Under the pieces are notes generated by a model. The model was not told the origin of the DNA. It saw only the letters and a list, made by a program, of their open reading frames with translations, and searched no databases. DNA of 64,000 bases from Pedobacter sp. HDW13. Lineage in GTDB: Bacteria > Bacteroidota > Bacteroidia > Sphingobacteriales > Sphingobacteriaceae. Shown here one piece after another: positions 21,695-31,177 of this stretch (within the stretch, counting starts at the first letter, position 1; each line of letters opens with the position of its first letter). The translations under genes and the position numbers were made by a program. The stretch is taken from NCBI RefSeq assembly GCF_011303555.1, contig NZ_CP049868.1, forward strand, positions 868,001-932,000. Direction: 5' to 3'.

Positions 21695-23829
21695 ATGGAA
21701 ACTTTATTACAACAATTCATCAAAGCATTTGGCTGGAGTATTTTAAACTCATTGTGGCAAAGTGCTATTATTTACGGTGTGTTATTTATCGTAATGCTTA
21801 GCTTACCTAAACTGGCAGCAAAGCACAAACACAACCTAGCTTTTAGTGCCATCATCTTAATGTTTATTGGTTTTGGCTACAATTTTATTAGTCAGATGAT
21901 GCTGAGCACCAATAACCAGGCACCTGCAATCAATGCACAAAATATCCAGGTTTATCAATATTTCAACAACCTGCCCCCAGCTTTAGCAGTAAGGCCGAGC
22001 AGTATTTCCCAATTGTAGTAGCCTTTTATATCATTGGGATTTTGCTTCAACTCTTTGTAATTGCTAAAGGCTACAATCAGTTAGCTAAACTTAAAAAAGA
22101 TAGCTTAAGCGCCATTCCCGAAAGCTGGAAAGCAATTTTCGAACAAGTAACAGCGCATCTTAAAATCAAAAAAAGTATCCAGTTCCACTTGTCGGCTATT
22201 GTGAATGTGCCCTTGGTTATTGGTTATCTAAAACCAGTTGTATTGTTTCCTTTGGCTTTGGTAAACCAATTGGATAACGATCAGGTAGAAGCGATCCTCA
22301 TCCACGAACTATCTCACATCAGAAGAAACGACTTTTTACTAAATCTGATTAAAACAGCCATTGAAACCCTGCTTTTCTACAATCCGTTTGTATGGATGGC
22401 AGGCCGATTTATCCATATTGAACGCGAACATGCCTGTGATGATCTGGTACTTAAAATTACCGGAAAACCACTAAACTATGCCCATGCCTTGCTTAAACTA
22501 GAACTGCTTAAAGATAAAAACAGTCCTGCTTATGCATTGGCAGCAACTGGCAAGACCCAGAATTTATATCAACGTATTAAAAGAATAACCAACATGAAAA
22601 CAAATTATTTAAATGCCAAACAACAAATGGCAGCCCTAACGCTTGGTGTAGCCTGCTTGTTTTCTATAGCCTGGATCAATCCGACAGAAAAGAAAAAAGA
22701 AACCAAAAAACCAGCCAAACAGGAAATGGTGAGATTTGTTGCCTCAACTCCAACTTTTAACCATACTCTCTGTACCGATACCACTAAAAAACGTAAAATA
22801 AAAATTGTTGCGGTTGATGCAAACGGCAATAAAACCGAATACAACTCAGTAAAAGAAATGCCGGATAGTATCCGCAAAGATTTTTACAGGGACGAACTTT
22901 TTGGAGGAAGGAATGCTTTCAGAATCCAGATGGATAGTGGCTTTAAATTCAAAGATTCGTTATTCAGGGTTAAAATAGACCGTGAGTTTAATTCGCCTGA
23001 AGCACAGGCTAAATGGAAAAAATTTGGGGATGATATAGCTAAACAATATAACACGCCAGAAGCACAAGCCAAATGGAAAAAATTCGGAGAAGATATCGCC
23101 AAACAATATAATTCACCAGAAGCACAAGCCAAATGGAAAAAATTTGGAGAGGATATTGCCAAACAATATAACTCGCCTGAAGCGCAAGCCAAATGGAAAA
23201 AATTTGGAGAGGATATGCAAAAGAGAATGAACTCACCAGAAGCGCAGGCTAAATGGAAAAAAATGGCTGAAGACATGTCTAAACAATTCAGTTCTCCAGA
23301 AGCACAGGCCAAATGGAAGAAAATGGGTGAAGATGTTGCTGCGAAAGTAAACACGCCTGAATTTAGGGCGCAGATCGAAAACATTAAGTTAAGTGCCTTA
23401 AATGGTGATCTAGCGAGATTATCAGCCGTCCGCGCCGATTCTCTGGGTCAAAAATACAGAGATGCCCATATCCTATACTTCGAAAACAGCAACAACAAAG
23501 TAAAACAAACCGAAGAGTATAAAAAACTGAGAGAAAAGTTTGATAAAGAAGTAAAAGAGCTACAAGAAAAGATAGAAAAAAAGGAGAAGATTGAAAAAAA
23601 GGAAAAAGTTGAAGGCGGCAATAAAGGCACTTATGTAATGCCGGCTGTGATGCTTTACAACAACAAGAATTTCACCAGCCCGGTTAAAGCATTAAATACA
23701 GAAAATGCCCTGGTAACGTATAAAGACACCAATTTTAAAGTTGCCGACCAGCTGGCATTGAAAACTTTTATCAAAACTGACAATATCAATCTATTGGATA
23801 ATAATAACATCAATATTGCAATTAAATAA
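21695..23829 (+). CDS. M56 (BlaR1-like) membrane peptidase with tandem repeats, frameshifted as read
   Basis: The N-terminal membrane segments (WSILNSLWQSAIIYGVLFI, FSAIILMFIGFGYNF) run in one frame up to the CCCCC at 21974-21978. A sixth C would continue as NLPPSFSSKAEQYFPIVVAFYIIG into the frame that holds the catalytic HELSHIRRND (about residue 203 of a restored 711) and the LLFYNPFVWM helix. The family senses signals and cleaves BlaI-type repressors. The C-terminus lacks a penicillin-binding sensor. Instead it has six 20-residue repeats (SPEAQAKWKKFGEDIAKQ type) and a coiled-coil lysine/glutamate tail. It is either a sequencing error or a recent inactivation. It pairs with the upstream repressor. 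Confidence 0.85.
22990..23373 (+). repeat. 60-bp tandem repeat inside the M56 gene
   Basis: Six complete units begin at 22990, 23050, 23110, 23170, 23230 and 23290, and a partial seventh begins at 23350. Each encodes N-S-P-E-A-Q-A-K-W-K-K followed by nine more variable residues. The middle units are nearly identical, which suggests recent expansion. Confidence 0.92.
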
Positions 23830-23859
23830 AAGAAGCTAAACCACACAAATTTAATTGAG

Positions 23860-23888
23860 CAGCGAAGAGATTATTCTTCGCTGTTTTT
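23860..23888 (+). terminator. terminator after the M56 gene
   Basis: Perfect 9-bp stem CAGCGAAGA/TCTTCGCTG, 6-base loop, then TTTTTG. It separates the BlaI/M56 pair from recN. Confidence 0.82.
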
Positions 23889-23935
23889 GTTTTGCATTGA
23901 ATGTTGAAATATCTTTTTAGTATTTTCGCAAAGCT

Positions 23936-25588
23936 ATGCTTCAAAAACTTTCTATACGTAATTACGCATTAATTGATAGCCTCGATATTGAATTCGATCG
24001 TGGTTTAAACATTATAACCGGCGAAACCGGTGCCGGGAAATCCATCATTCTAGGTGCATTATCTTTAATTTTGGGCCAAAGGGCAGAAAGTAAGTACTTT
24101 TTTAACCAGGATAAAAAATGTGTGATTGAGGGTAGTTTTGCGCTGGCCGACGAGAACCTGAAAGATTTTTTTGAAGAAAATGATCTCGATTTTTCTAGAG
24201 AAAGCCTGTTACGCCGCGAAATTTCGATTGATGGGAAATCGCGCTCATTTATTAATGATACCCCGGTTAACTTATCCATTTTAAAACAGATTGGCGAAAA
24301 ATTGATCGATATCCATTCGCAACACGCTACACAAGAAATTAACGATACCGATTTTCAGTTATTGATTGTAGATTCACTGGCCAGTCACCAGCCGCTTTTG
24401 GATGACTACCGCAGCGGATTTAAAAAATTAAAGCGAGACAATAACCTGTTAAAAAAACTAATCAACGAAGCGAGCGAAGCCAGAAATAAACAGGATTACG
24501 AGCAATTTTTGTTTAACGAATTGGAGCAAGCTAAATTACAGGAAGGTGAACAGGAAGAACTGGAACTGGAACTGGAACGCCTAACACATGCAGAAACCAT
24601 AAAAAGGGCACTGCTTACCGCTTCAGGTTTAATTAACGAAAGCGAACCATCGGCCTTGCAGATTTTAAAAGAAGCGTCGTTACAGTTGCAAGGAATAGAA
24701 AAATTTGATCCTGCCATTAATGTATTGTATGAGCGATTGCGTTCGTCGATTATAGAGATTAAAGACATTACCGATGAAGTTGCAACCATTGAAGAAAACA
24801 CATTGCACAGCGCCGATCGGTTGGAAATCGTAAACCAGAGACTCGATTTATTTTATTCACTTCAGCAGAAACATCGCCTGGCCAATAACACCGAGCTTTT
24901 GGCCCTTCAGCAACAACTTGAAAATAACCTGAACCAGCTTTTATCTTCTGATGAACATATCGAAAAACTTCAAAAAGAGATTTCGCAGCTTCAGCAGGAA
25001 CTGCAGCAAAAAGCTACGCAATTAAGCACCAATAGAAAAAAAGCCATTAAACTGGTTGAAGAACAAACCGGCCTTACCCTCAAAAAAGTAGGCATGCTGA
25101 ATGCCAGGTTATTTTTAGACCAGAAAGTAGCCGCCGAACTGAATAAAGATGGTTTAGATGAAATCAACTTATTATTTACGGCCAACGCCGGTCAGGCTCC
25201 TGCCCCGGTCAGTAAAGTGGCATCAGGAGGTGAATTATCACGGTTAATGCTGGCCATTAAAGCCCTGTTGGCTCAGCATACTTCGCTCCCAACCATTATT
25301 TTTGATGAGATTGATACCGGCATTTCGGGCGAAACAGCCTTAAAAGTTGGTGAAGTTATCTCCGACCTGGGCAAAAACATGCAGGTAATTTCCATTACCC
25401 ACCTGCCACAGATTGCAGCCAAAGGCGAATCGCATTATTTTGTACATAAACACGAAGATAGTGGAAAAACTACCACAGGAATTCGTAAATTGAAGCAGGA
25501 AGAGCGCATTGGCATTATTGCCGAAATGTTGAGCGGTAAAAACCCTGGAGCATCGGCTGTTGAAAACGCAAAAGAGCTATTGGCATAA
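23936..25588 (+). CDS. recN: DNA repair protein RecN
   Basis: This SMC-like ATPase for double-strand-break repair has 550 residues, normal length. Walker A GETGAGKS is at about 29-36. Central coiled coils are rich in Glu, Gln and Leu. The C-terminal ABC signature is SGGELSRLMLAIK, the Walker B region FDEIDTGISGE, and the switch region ITHLPQIAAKG. It would join the bamD-porD cluster in many relatives but is separated here by the BlaI/M56 pair and a terminator. Confidence 0.95.
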   Translation: MLQKLSIRNYALIDSLDIEFDRGLNIITGETGAGKSIILGALSLILGQRAESKYFFNQDKKCVIEGSFALADENLKDFFEENDLDFSRESLLRREISIDGKSRSFINDTPVNLSILKQIGEKLIDIHSQHATQEINDTDFQLLIVDSLASHQPLLDDYRSGFKKLKRDNNLLKKLINEASEARNKQDYEQFLFNELEQAKLQEGEQEELELELERLTHAETIKRALLTASGLINESEPSALQILKEASLQLQGIEKFDPAINVLYERLRSSIIEIKDITDEVATIEENTLHSADRLEIVNQRLDLFYSLQQKHRLANNTELLALQQQLENNLNQLLSSDEHIEKLQKEISQLQQELQQKATQLSTNRKKAIKLVEEQTGLTLKKVGMLNARLFLDQKVAAELNKDGLDEINLLFTANAGQAPAPVSKVASGGELSRLMLAIKALLAQHTSLPTIIFDEIDTGISGETALKVGEVISDLGKNMQVISITHLPQIAAKGESHYFVHKHEDSGKTTTGIRKLKQEERIGIIAEMLSGKNPGASAVENAKELLA

Positions 25589-25742
25589 TTAGTCATTAAC
25601 CGTTTAATCCACTGTAAGCCATTAGGTTTTTACAGTAAAAGCTTTCCAGGATTGATTACTGTGCCAGATAGAAAATATCCGACACGAAAAAAATTTTTCA
25701 TTAAGCATTATTAAAACTAAGCAATTAGTTTATATTTAATCG

Positions 25743-26966
25743 ATGAAATCATTATTAATTCTACTCTCGCTTATTATGGCCGGCACATTGTGTTCTGCGC
25801 AAAACTATACCCTTACTGGTGTGGTGAAGGATAAACGTGGAGAAGTATTACCCGGAGCCGGTATTTATGTAAGTGGCTATAAAATTGCCACTTCTTCTGA
25901 TAATAACGGGGCTTATAAACTTCCGCTAAAGCCAGGAAACTACGATATCCTGGTACAGCTACTGGGTTATAAAGCGCTCAATAAAAATGTAGTGGTTGCC
26001 GATAAAGATATAAGGCTCGATCTGCTCCTTGAAGAAAGTGTTACCCAATTGGAAGAAGTAACCATAAAACCAGATCCCAACAGGGCCTATTACATTGCAT
26101 TATTTAAAGATTTTTTTATTGGTACAACTCCAAATGCAGCACAGTGTAAACTCATTAACCCCAATGTGCTCATTATCGATTATGATAAGGATAATGCTTT
26201 GCTTACGGTAAAAAGTAATCAGTTTCTGATTATCGAAAACAAAGCACTCGGCTACCGGATCAAATACTTAGTTAATAATTTCGAATACAGCCGCAAAACC
26301 AATATCATTTATTATCAGGGTTATCCTACATATGAAGATTTAAAAGGATCGAAACGTAAAAAAGAAATCTGGGATAAAATGCGTTTAACCGCTTATCTTG
26401 GTTCGCCACAGCATTTTTTCAAATCATTGTACCATAAAAAAGCTACTGAAGAAGGGTTTATCATCAATAAACTACAAAGTATTCCGAATCGTGATAAGCC
26501 TAAGGATAGCCTGATTAATGCAAACATTAAGCGTTTTACCCAGGCACAAACTTTTACCGGTAACGTCCACCTCACTGTTGGCGATTCGTTAAATTACTGG
26601 ATCAAGAAGAAAAATTTGCCTAAAGAAATTTCGGTACTGAGCAAAGCACCTGTACTTCAGGATACCCTGGCCCACTTAACACCTGATAGTGCCATTAAAG
26701 AAATGAACTTTACCGGTAAGCTTTATGTGGTTTACTCCAAAGAAAGTGAAGACCCTACCTTTACAGGCAAGCTTGGCTTTTCTATTAGCAGACCACCCGA
26801 CTATTTTGGTTATCAGGTATCAACCATTACGATACAGCAGGCACCGGTTTATTTTTACGAAAACGGAGGTATTTATAACCCACGGTCGATGCTTTTCTCG
26901 GGCTATTGGGCATGGGAGAAAATCGCAGACAGTGTACCTATGGATTATTTGCCACCACGACCGTAA
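25743..26966 (+). CDS. secreted carboxypeptidase-regulatory-like domain protein, copy 1
   Basis: The 407-residue protein starts with a signal peptide (cleavage after CSAQ). An N-terminal CarboxypepD_reg-like beta-sandwich (about 20-105; LTGVVKDKRGEVLPGAGIYV, GNYDILVQLLGYK) is followed by a conserved domain with no TonB plug or barrel. It includes KDFFIGTTPNAAQCKLINP and ends in YENGGIYNPRSMLFSGYWAWEKIAD. The domain order is typical of Bacteroidota envelope proteins of unknown role. It is the first of two tandem paralogues; the core motifs match copy 2 closely. Confidence 0.75.
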   Translation: MKSLLILLSLIMAGTLCSAQNYTLTGVVKDKRGEVLPGAGIYVSGYKIATSSDNNGAYKLPLKPGNYDILVQLLGYKALNKNVVVADKDIRLDLLLEESVTQLEEVTIKPDPNRAYYIALFKDFFIGTTPNAAQCKLINPNVLIIDYDKDNALLTVKSNQFLIIENKALGYRIKYLVNNFEYSRKTNIIYYQGYPTYEDLKGSKRKKEIWDKMRLTAYLGSPQHFFKSLYHKKATEEGFIINKLQSIPNRDKPKDSLINANIKRFTQAQTFTGNVHLTVGDSLNYWIKKKNLPKEISVLSKAPVLQDTLAHLTPDSAIKEMNFTGKLYVVYSKESEDPTFTGKLGFSISRPPDYFGYQVSTITIQQAPVYFYENGGIYNPRSMLFSGYWAWEKIADSVPMDYLPPRP

Positions 26967-27049
26967 AAAAGCCGTGGTTAAGTGTTAAAATTGTTAAAAA
27001 TATTTTTGCTTTTTAATAAATATTAAGCCTTTTGGTTACATTCGTCTCC

Positions 27050-28285
27050 ATGATTAAAAGCCTTTTAGTGTCGCTAATATTCCTGATCTGGGGCGCTAAT
27101 GCTATTGCACAAAACACCTACACGATCAGCGGTTTGGTGCGCGATCAGAAAGATGGCTTACCCGGTGCAAGTATTTATTTAAGCGGGTATAAAATTGCCA
27201 CTGTTGCCGATAACGACGGCCGTTTTAAGCTGACCAACCTCAAACCAGGTAGTTATGATTTGCTGGTGCAGATTGTGGGCTACCTACCTTATTCCAAAAG
27301 CGTAATCATATCTGATAAATCGGTGCAAGTTGAGCTTGTTTTAAAAGAAAATGTTGCCCAGCTTGATGAGGTAACTGTTAGGGCCGATCCCAACCGGCAG
27401 AAATACATTAACCAGTTTAAAGAGTTCTTTATTGGCAAAACACCGAATGCCCTGCAATGTAAAATTCTGAATCCGCAGGTTTTAAATGTTGATTTCGATA
27501 TTACCAAAAGTACCTTAACTGTCTCTACCACAGAGTTCCTGATTGTAGAAAATAAAGCGCTGGGCTACCGCCTGAAATATATGCTCGATCGTTTTGAGTA
27601 TAACTCGCGTACACACATTATTTACTATTCCGGTCACCCGTTTTTTGAAGAGCTAAAAGCCTCTGCTTCGAAAAAGAAGAAATACGTTGCAGCCAGAGAA
27701 GTGGCTTATTATGGTTCTTCGCAGCATTTTTTCCGTTCGCTCTATGCCAACAAAGCACAGGAGGAAGGGTTTATTATCAATAAAATGGTTAAGGTACCTA
27801 ATCCAAACCGTTACCCGGAGTATGTAATTAATACCAATCTGGAGAAGATAAAAGCGGTACCAGAAAAAACAGGTATCAGGCAAACTAAAGGAAAAGTAGA
27901 TACAGCTTTACTCGCTTTCTGGACCAAACAGAAGGAAATGCCCCGCACCATCGATAAATTTTCTCGGGCTGATGTACTAACTGATACACTTGTACATTAT
28001 TACAACCAAAACTTAAAGTACCTGAGTTATACCGATGCCCTGCTGATCCAATACACCAAAGAAAAAGAATCCCTGGCTTACTCTAACACTGGTTTCTGGA
28101 TCTTCAGGCCTTTGGATGTGCCAGAAAATGAAATCTCGGTAGCCAATTTAACGGGTGAAGGTGTTCGTTTCTACGAAAACGGTGGCATTTACGATTCGAG
28201 ATCGCTCTTATTTGAGGGTTACTGGGCTTACGAAAAAGTAGCCGATATGGTACCTATGGATTATATTCCACTCCCTAAAAAGTAA
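27050..28285 (+). CDS. secreted carboxypeptidase-regulatory-like domain protein, copy 2
   Basis: The 411-residue protein is a paralogue of the gene just upstream. It has the same signal peptide type (AIAQ), the same N-terminal beta-sandwich (ISGLVRDQKDGLPGASIYL, GSYDLLVQIVGYL), the same FKEFFIGKTPNALQCKI segment and the same ending YENGGIYDSRSLLFEGYWAYEKVAD. An upstream TTG at 27032 would add six residues, but the ATG at 27050 starts directly with the Lys-containing signal peptide and is preferred. Function is unknown. Confidence 0.75.
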   Translation: MIKSLLVSLIFLIWGANAIAQNTYTISGLVRDQKDGLPGASIYLSGYKIATVADNDGRFKLTNLKPGSYDLLVQIVGYLPYSKSVIISDKSVQVELVLKENVAQLDEVTVRADPNRQKYINQFKEFFIGKTPNALQCKILNPQVLNVDFDITKSTLTVSTTEFLIVENKALGYRLKYMLDRFEYNSRTHIIYYSGHPFFEELKASASKKKKYVAAREVAYYGSSQHFFRSLYANKAQEEGFIINKMVKVPNPNRYPEYVINTNLEKIKAVPEKTGIRQTKGKVDTALLAFWTKQKEMPRTIDKFSRADVLTDTLVHYYNQNLKYLSYTDALLIQYTKEKESLAYSNTGFWIFRPLDVPENEISVANLTGEGVRFYENGGIYDSRSLLFEGYWAYEKVADMVPMDYIPLPKK

Positions 28286-28362
28286 AACCTGCATTTTTAT
28301 AATTGTGGAAAAGTAGTGTTCTTCAATAATTAGAATTACTAAAAATATTAGTAATTTTAACT

Positions 28363-29429
28363 ATGATTAGCGGAGAAGAAAAACAGTATTTTAAAGGGCG
28401 AGGGCTCAGGTTAATCCACACAATAAATTTTTAAAGGATGTTTATGTAAAGGAACACGATGAAGGGATAGACGATTGGGAGGAAAGCGACCGCAAAACCT
28501 CGTTTATTTTTGAGCATTCGAAAACCATTGTGAATAAGGTTGATAGCCCGGATGTAGGCATGGCTTATTCCCTAAACCCTTATCAGGGCTGCGAGCACGG
28601 CTGCACCTACTGTTATGCCCGCAACTCGCACCAATACTGGGGTTATAGCGCAGGGATAGAATTTGAACGCAAAATTATTGTAAAGCAGGATGCTCCTACC
28701 CTCTTTAAAAATTTTTTAGAGAAAAAAGGCTGGGATGCCACTACCATTTCACTCTCAGGCAATACCGACTGCTATCAGCCTGCCGAAAGAAAATTTAAGC
28801 TTACCCGGCAGTTGCTCGAAATTGCCCTGGCTTATAAACAGCCCATTGGCATGATCACCAAAAACTCGTTAATCTTACGTGATAAGGATATTTTGCAGGA
28901 AATGGCTAAGCTGAACCTTTGCATGGTTTATGTTTCCATTAACAGTTTAAACGAAGACTTAAGGCAGGTAATGGAACCCCGTACCACCACTGCCAAGCAA
29001 AGGTTAAGGGTTGTTGAAGAATTGAGCCAGGCGGGCATCCCTATGGGGGTTATGGTTGCACCGCTCGTACCCGGATTAAGCGATCATGAAATTCCAAAAA
29101 TATTAAAAGCCGTTGCCAATGCTGGTGCCATAAAAGCAGGCTATACCGTGGTGCGGTTAAATGGTGCCATTGCGCAGATATTTGAAGACTGGCTCCGTAA
29201 AAATTTCCCTGATCGTTTTGATAAAGTTTGGCACATGATACAAAGCTGCCATGGTGGAAATGTAAACGACAGCAGATTTGGAGATAGAATGCGGGGGGAT
29301 GGTAATATTTCTCAAATGATCAGAGACAATTTCAGGCTGCACTGCCGTTTAAATGGCTTAAATGTTAAAGATATTATTCTAAACCACAACCTTTTTAAAA
29401 TCCCAAGCGATCAGATCAGTTTGTTTTAA
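28363..29429 (+). CDS. PA0069-family radical SAM protein, frameshifted as read
   Basis: The main frame carries the radical SAM cluster motif CEHGCTYCYAR and the family phrases SLNPYQGCEHG and LSGNTDCYQPAE. The family N-terminus is in another frame from ATG 28363 (YFKGRG). It switches at the GGG at 28402-28404, and a fourth G restores KGRGAQVNPHNKFLKD and then joins the main frame. The restored 355 residues fit the family. The protein resembles SplB-type proteins, but its reaction is unknown. The cause of the break is probably a sequencing deletion. Confidence 0.88.
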
Positions 29430-29476
29430 TCGAAATATTAACCGGTTAAATTCATAATTTGCTATAATTTTGTGCC

Positions 29477-30349
29477 ATGAATATTGCATTAGTTACCTAT
29501 CTGGATAAAGGCGCTTACGATAGCGCCACTGTTGAAAGCGAAGATGATAAACTCTTAAATTTTTTAAAGGAGAAAGGATTGCACATTGAAAAAGTTATCT
29601 GGAATGATCCTGAAATTAACTGGCAAGATTATAATTTAGCCATTCTAAAGTCTCCCTGGGATTATTTTGACCTCATAACCGATTTTTACCATTGGCTTGA
29701 AAAATTAGCACATTTAAATGTAAGGTTGCTTAACCCAATTGGGTTGGTAAAATGGAATTCAAATAAATTATACCTGCAGGAAATTGAAGCGGCTGGTTTA
29801 AAAATTACTCCCAGTACCTTCATTCACAAGCAGGAAAGTGTTAAACTGAACGATTTTTTCGGGAAATTTGGGGTAGATAAACTGATTGTAAAACCCTGTG
29901 TAAGCGGCGGGGCTAAAAATACTTTCAAGGTTACAGCTGATAATGTGGATGTAGTAAACCAAAAGCTAAATGAGCTGTTGCAGGAAGAAGACTTTATTGT
30001 ACAACCCTTTTTGCCCGAAATTCTCGAAAATGGAGAATGGTCTTTTATTTTCTTTAATGGGGTATACAGCCATTCCTTGATTAAACAGGCAAAACCTGGC
30101 GATTTTAGGGTTCAGCCTGCCCATGGCGGTTCAGTTCATCCGCAAAGCCCTGATAAAAATCAAATTGCCATAGCACAACAATACATAGATTTATTTGCAA
30201 AAAACTGTCTCTATGCACGCGTTGATGGCACTTTTGTAAAGGGCGAATTTTTACTGATGGAACTGGAACTTATTGAGCCATTTCTATTTTTGAATACCGA
30301 CCCTCAAAATTACGAACGCTATTATCAGGCCTTGAAGGAGTTAATGTGA
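29477..30349 (+). CDS. ATP-grasp domain protein
   Basis: The 290-residue protein has an N-terminal pre-ATP-grasp alpha/beta domain (NIALVTYLDKGAYDSATVESED). The ATP-grasp core follows, with ILKSPWDYF, LIVKPCVSGGAKNTFKV (nucleotide-binding Lys), a FIVQPFLPEILENGEWSFIF segment and the metal-binding LLMELELIEPFLFLN ending. It should catalyse an ATP-dependent carboxylate-amine or thiol ligation, as in RimK or glutathione-synthetase relatives, with unknown substrates. It stands alone, ahead of a REP-like element. Confidence 0.85.
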   Translation: MNIALVTYLDKGAYDSATVESEDDKLLNFLKEKGLHIEKVIWNDPEINWQDYNLAILKSPWDYFDLITDFYHWLEKLAHLNVRLLNPIGLVKWNSNKLYLQEIEAAGLKITPSTFIHKQESVKLNDFFGKFGVDKLIVKPCVSGGAKNTFKVTADNVDVVNQKLNELLQEEDFIVQPFLPEILENGEWSFIFFNGVYSHSLIKQAKPGDFRVQPAHGGSVHPQSPDKNQIAIAQQYIDLFAKNCLYARVDGTFVKGEFLLMELELIEPFLFLNTDPQNYERYYQALKELM

Positions 30350-30357
30350 AGATAATC

Positions 30358-30498
30358 GTCATTTCGAGCGGAGTGCAGCGGAGTCGAGAACCACGCAGTG
30401 CTCAGCGAAGCTAAATCTAACTTGAAAAGATTTCTCCCCACCTGTACGGGCAGGCGTTGCGCTACTGGTGAAAACCGGCTTGCTTCGCTCGAAATGAC
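30358..30498. repeat. REP-like element with GTCATTTCGAGCG ends
   Basis: Perfect 13-bp inverted repeats GTCATTTCGAGCG (30358-30370) and CGCTCGAAATGAC (30486-30498) enclose a GC-rich interior with further short palindromes. It lies exactly between two convergent genes. Elements with GTCATTTCGAGC ends are familiar in Bacteroidota intergenic regions; other copies cannot be seen in this window. Confidence 0.75.
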
Positions 30499-30507
30499 AA
30501 CTAATAA

Positions 30508-31032
30508 TTATTTAGAAGCAAAAACCTGAGCCCAATAATTATCCGTTCTGGCAGCCCCCATTTCTTTAAAAGATGCTGTCATAATGTTTTTGCAATGGCT
30601 TTCGCTTGCAATCCATTCATTAAAAACCTGCACTTCTGTAGTTTGCCCAGATGCTAAATTTTCGCCTACGGTTGTCCAGTTATAACCTGTTGCGCTAACG
30701 CGTGTGCCAACCGTTTCGCCATTTGCAGAGGTGTGCACCAAGCTTTTAATAGAAGCAGTGTATTTACTCTGATAAAGAGCCGCTGAAGATAAATTTACAT
30801 TCCAGGTTAGTGCCCCAACCGACGGCATTTTAGTAGTACCGCAATTACAACCAGCAGAACGGATATCGTTAACCAACTTTAAAAGCGCATCGTTATTGAT
30901 ATTGGTGGTGGTTGAGACTTCTATTTTTAATGTTGTAGGCATCTCTGTAGTGGTAGAGTCTGTTCCTTTTTTACATGACATGAGAGCACAGCATAACGCT
31001 AAGCACATTAATTTAGGGACGATAGATTTCAT
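30508..31032 (-). CDS. CAP-domain (SCP/PR-1-like) lipoprotein
   Basis: The 174-residue protein has a lipoprotein signal ending ALMSC (Cys20) and a Thr-rich linker. A CAP domain follows (about 48-172), with HTSANGETVGTRV, the family Glu in TTVGENLASG, and WIASESHCKNIMTASFKEMG. The CAP fold is found in secreted proteins with varied or unknown activity. It is read convergently with the ATP-grasp gene. The clpC terminator lies just upstream. Confidence 0.88.
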   Translation of the reverse strand: MKSIVPKLMCLALCCALMSCKKGTDSTTTEMPTTLKIEVSTTTNINNDALLKLVNDIRSAGCNCGTTKMPSVGALTWNVNLSSAALYQSKYTASIKSLVHTSANGETVGTRVSATGYNWTTVGENLASGQTTEVQVFNEWIASESHCKNIMTASFKEMGAARTDNYWAQVFASK

Positions 31033-31146
31033 GACTATGGTTTGTTTAGCGAAAGATACATTGATTTTTTAAAAAATAATCCTCCACCATAATCTTTTTC
31101 ATACTCCATAAACAACTAACAGACATCCACAGGGTATTTTAAACAA

Positions 31147-31174
31147 AAAACTCCCGATTTCCATCGGGAGTTTT
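31147..31174 (-). terminator. clpC terminator
   Basis: Perfect 12-bp stem AAAACTCCCGAT/ATCGGGAGTTTT with a 4-base TTCC loop, directly after the clpC stop on the minus strand. Confidence 0.92.
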
Positions 31175-31177
31175 GAG

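Noticed and set aside
22990..23373. CRISPR array
   Set aside because: The 60-bp units are contiguous and coding in frame, with no spacers. No other regular repeat-spacer pattern was seen in the window.
22884..23384. 166-codon open frame on the minus strand with a repetitive product
   Set aside because: It is the antisense shadow of the 60-bp tandem repeat in the M56 gene and has no start context of its own.
21229..23829. Beta-lactam resistance operon
   Set aside because: BlaI and an M56 peptidase are present, but no beta-lactamase or penicillin-binding gene lies next to them and the peptidase lacks a penicillin sensor.
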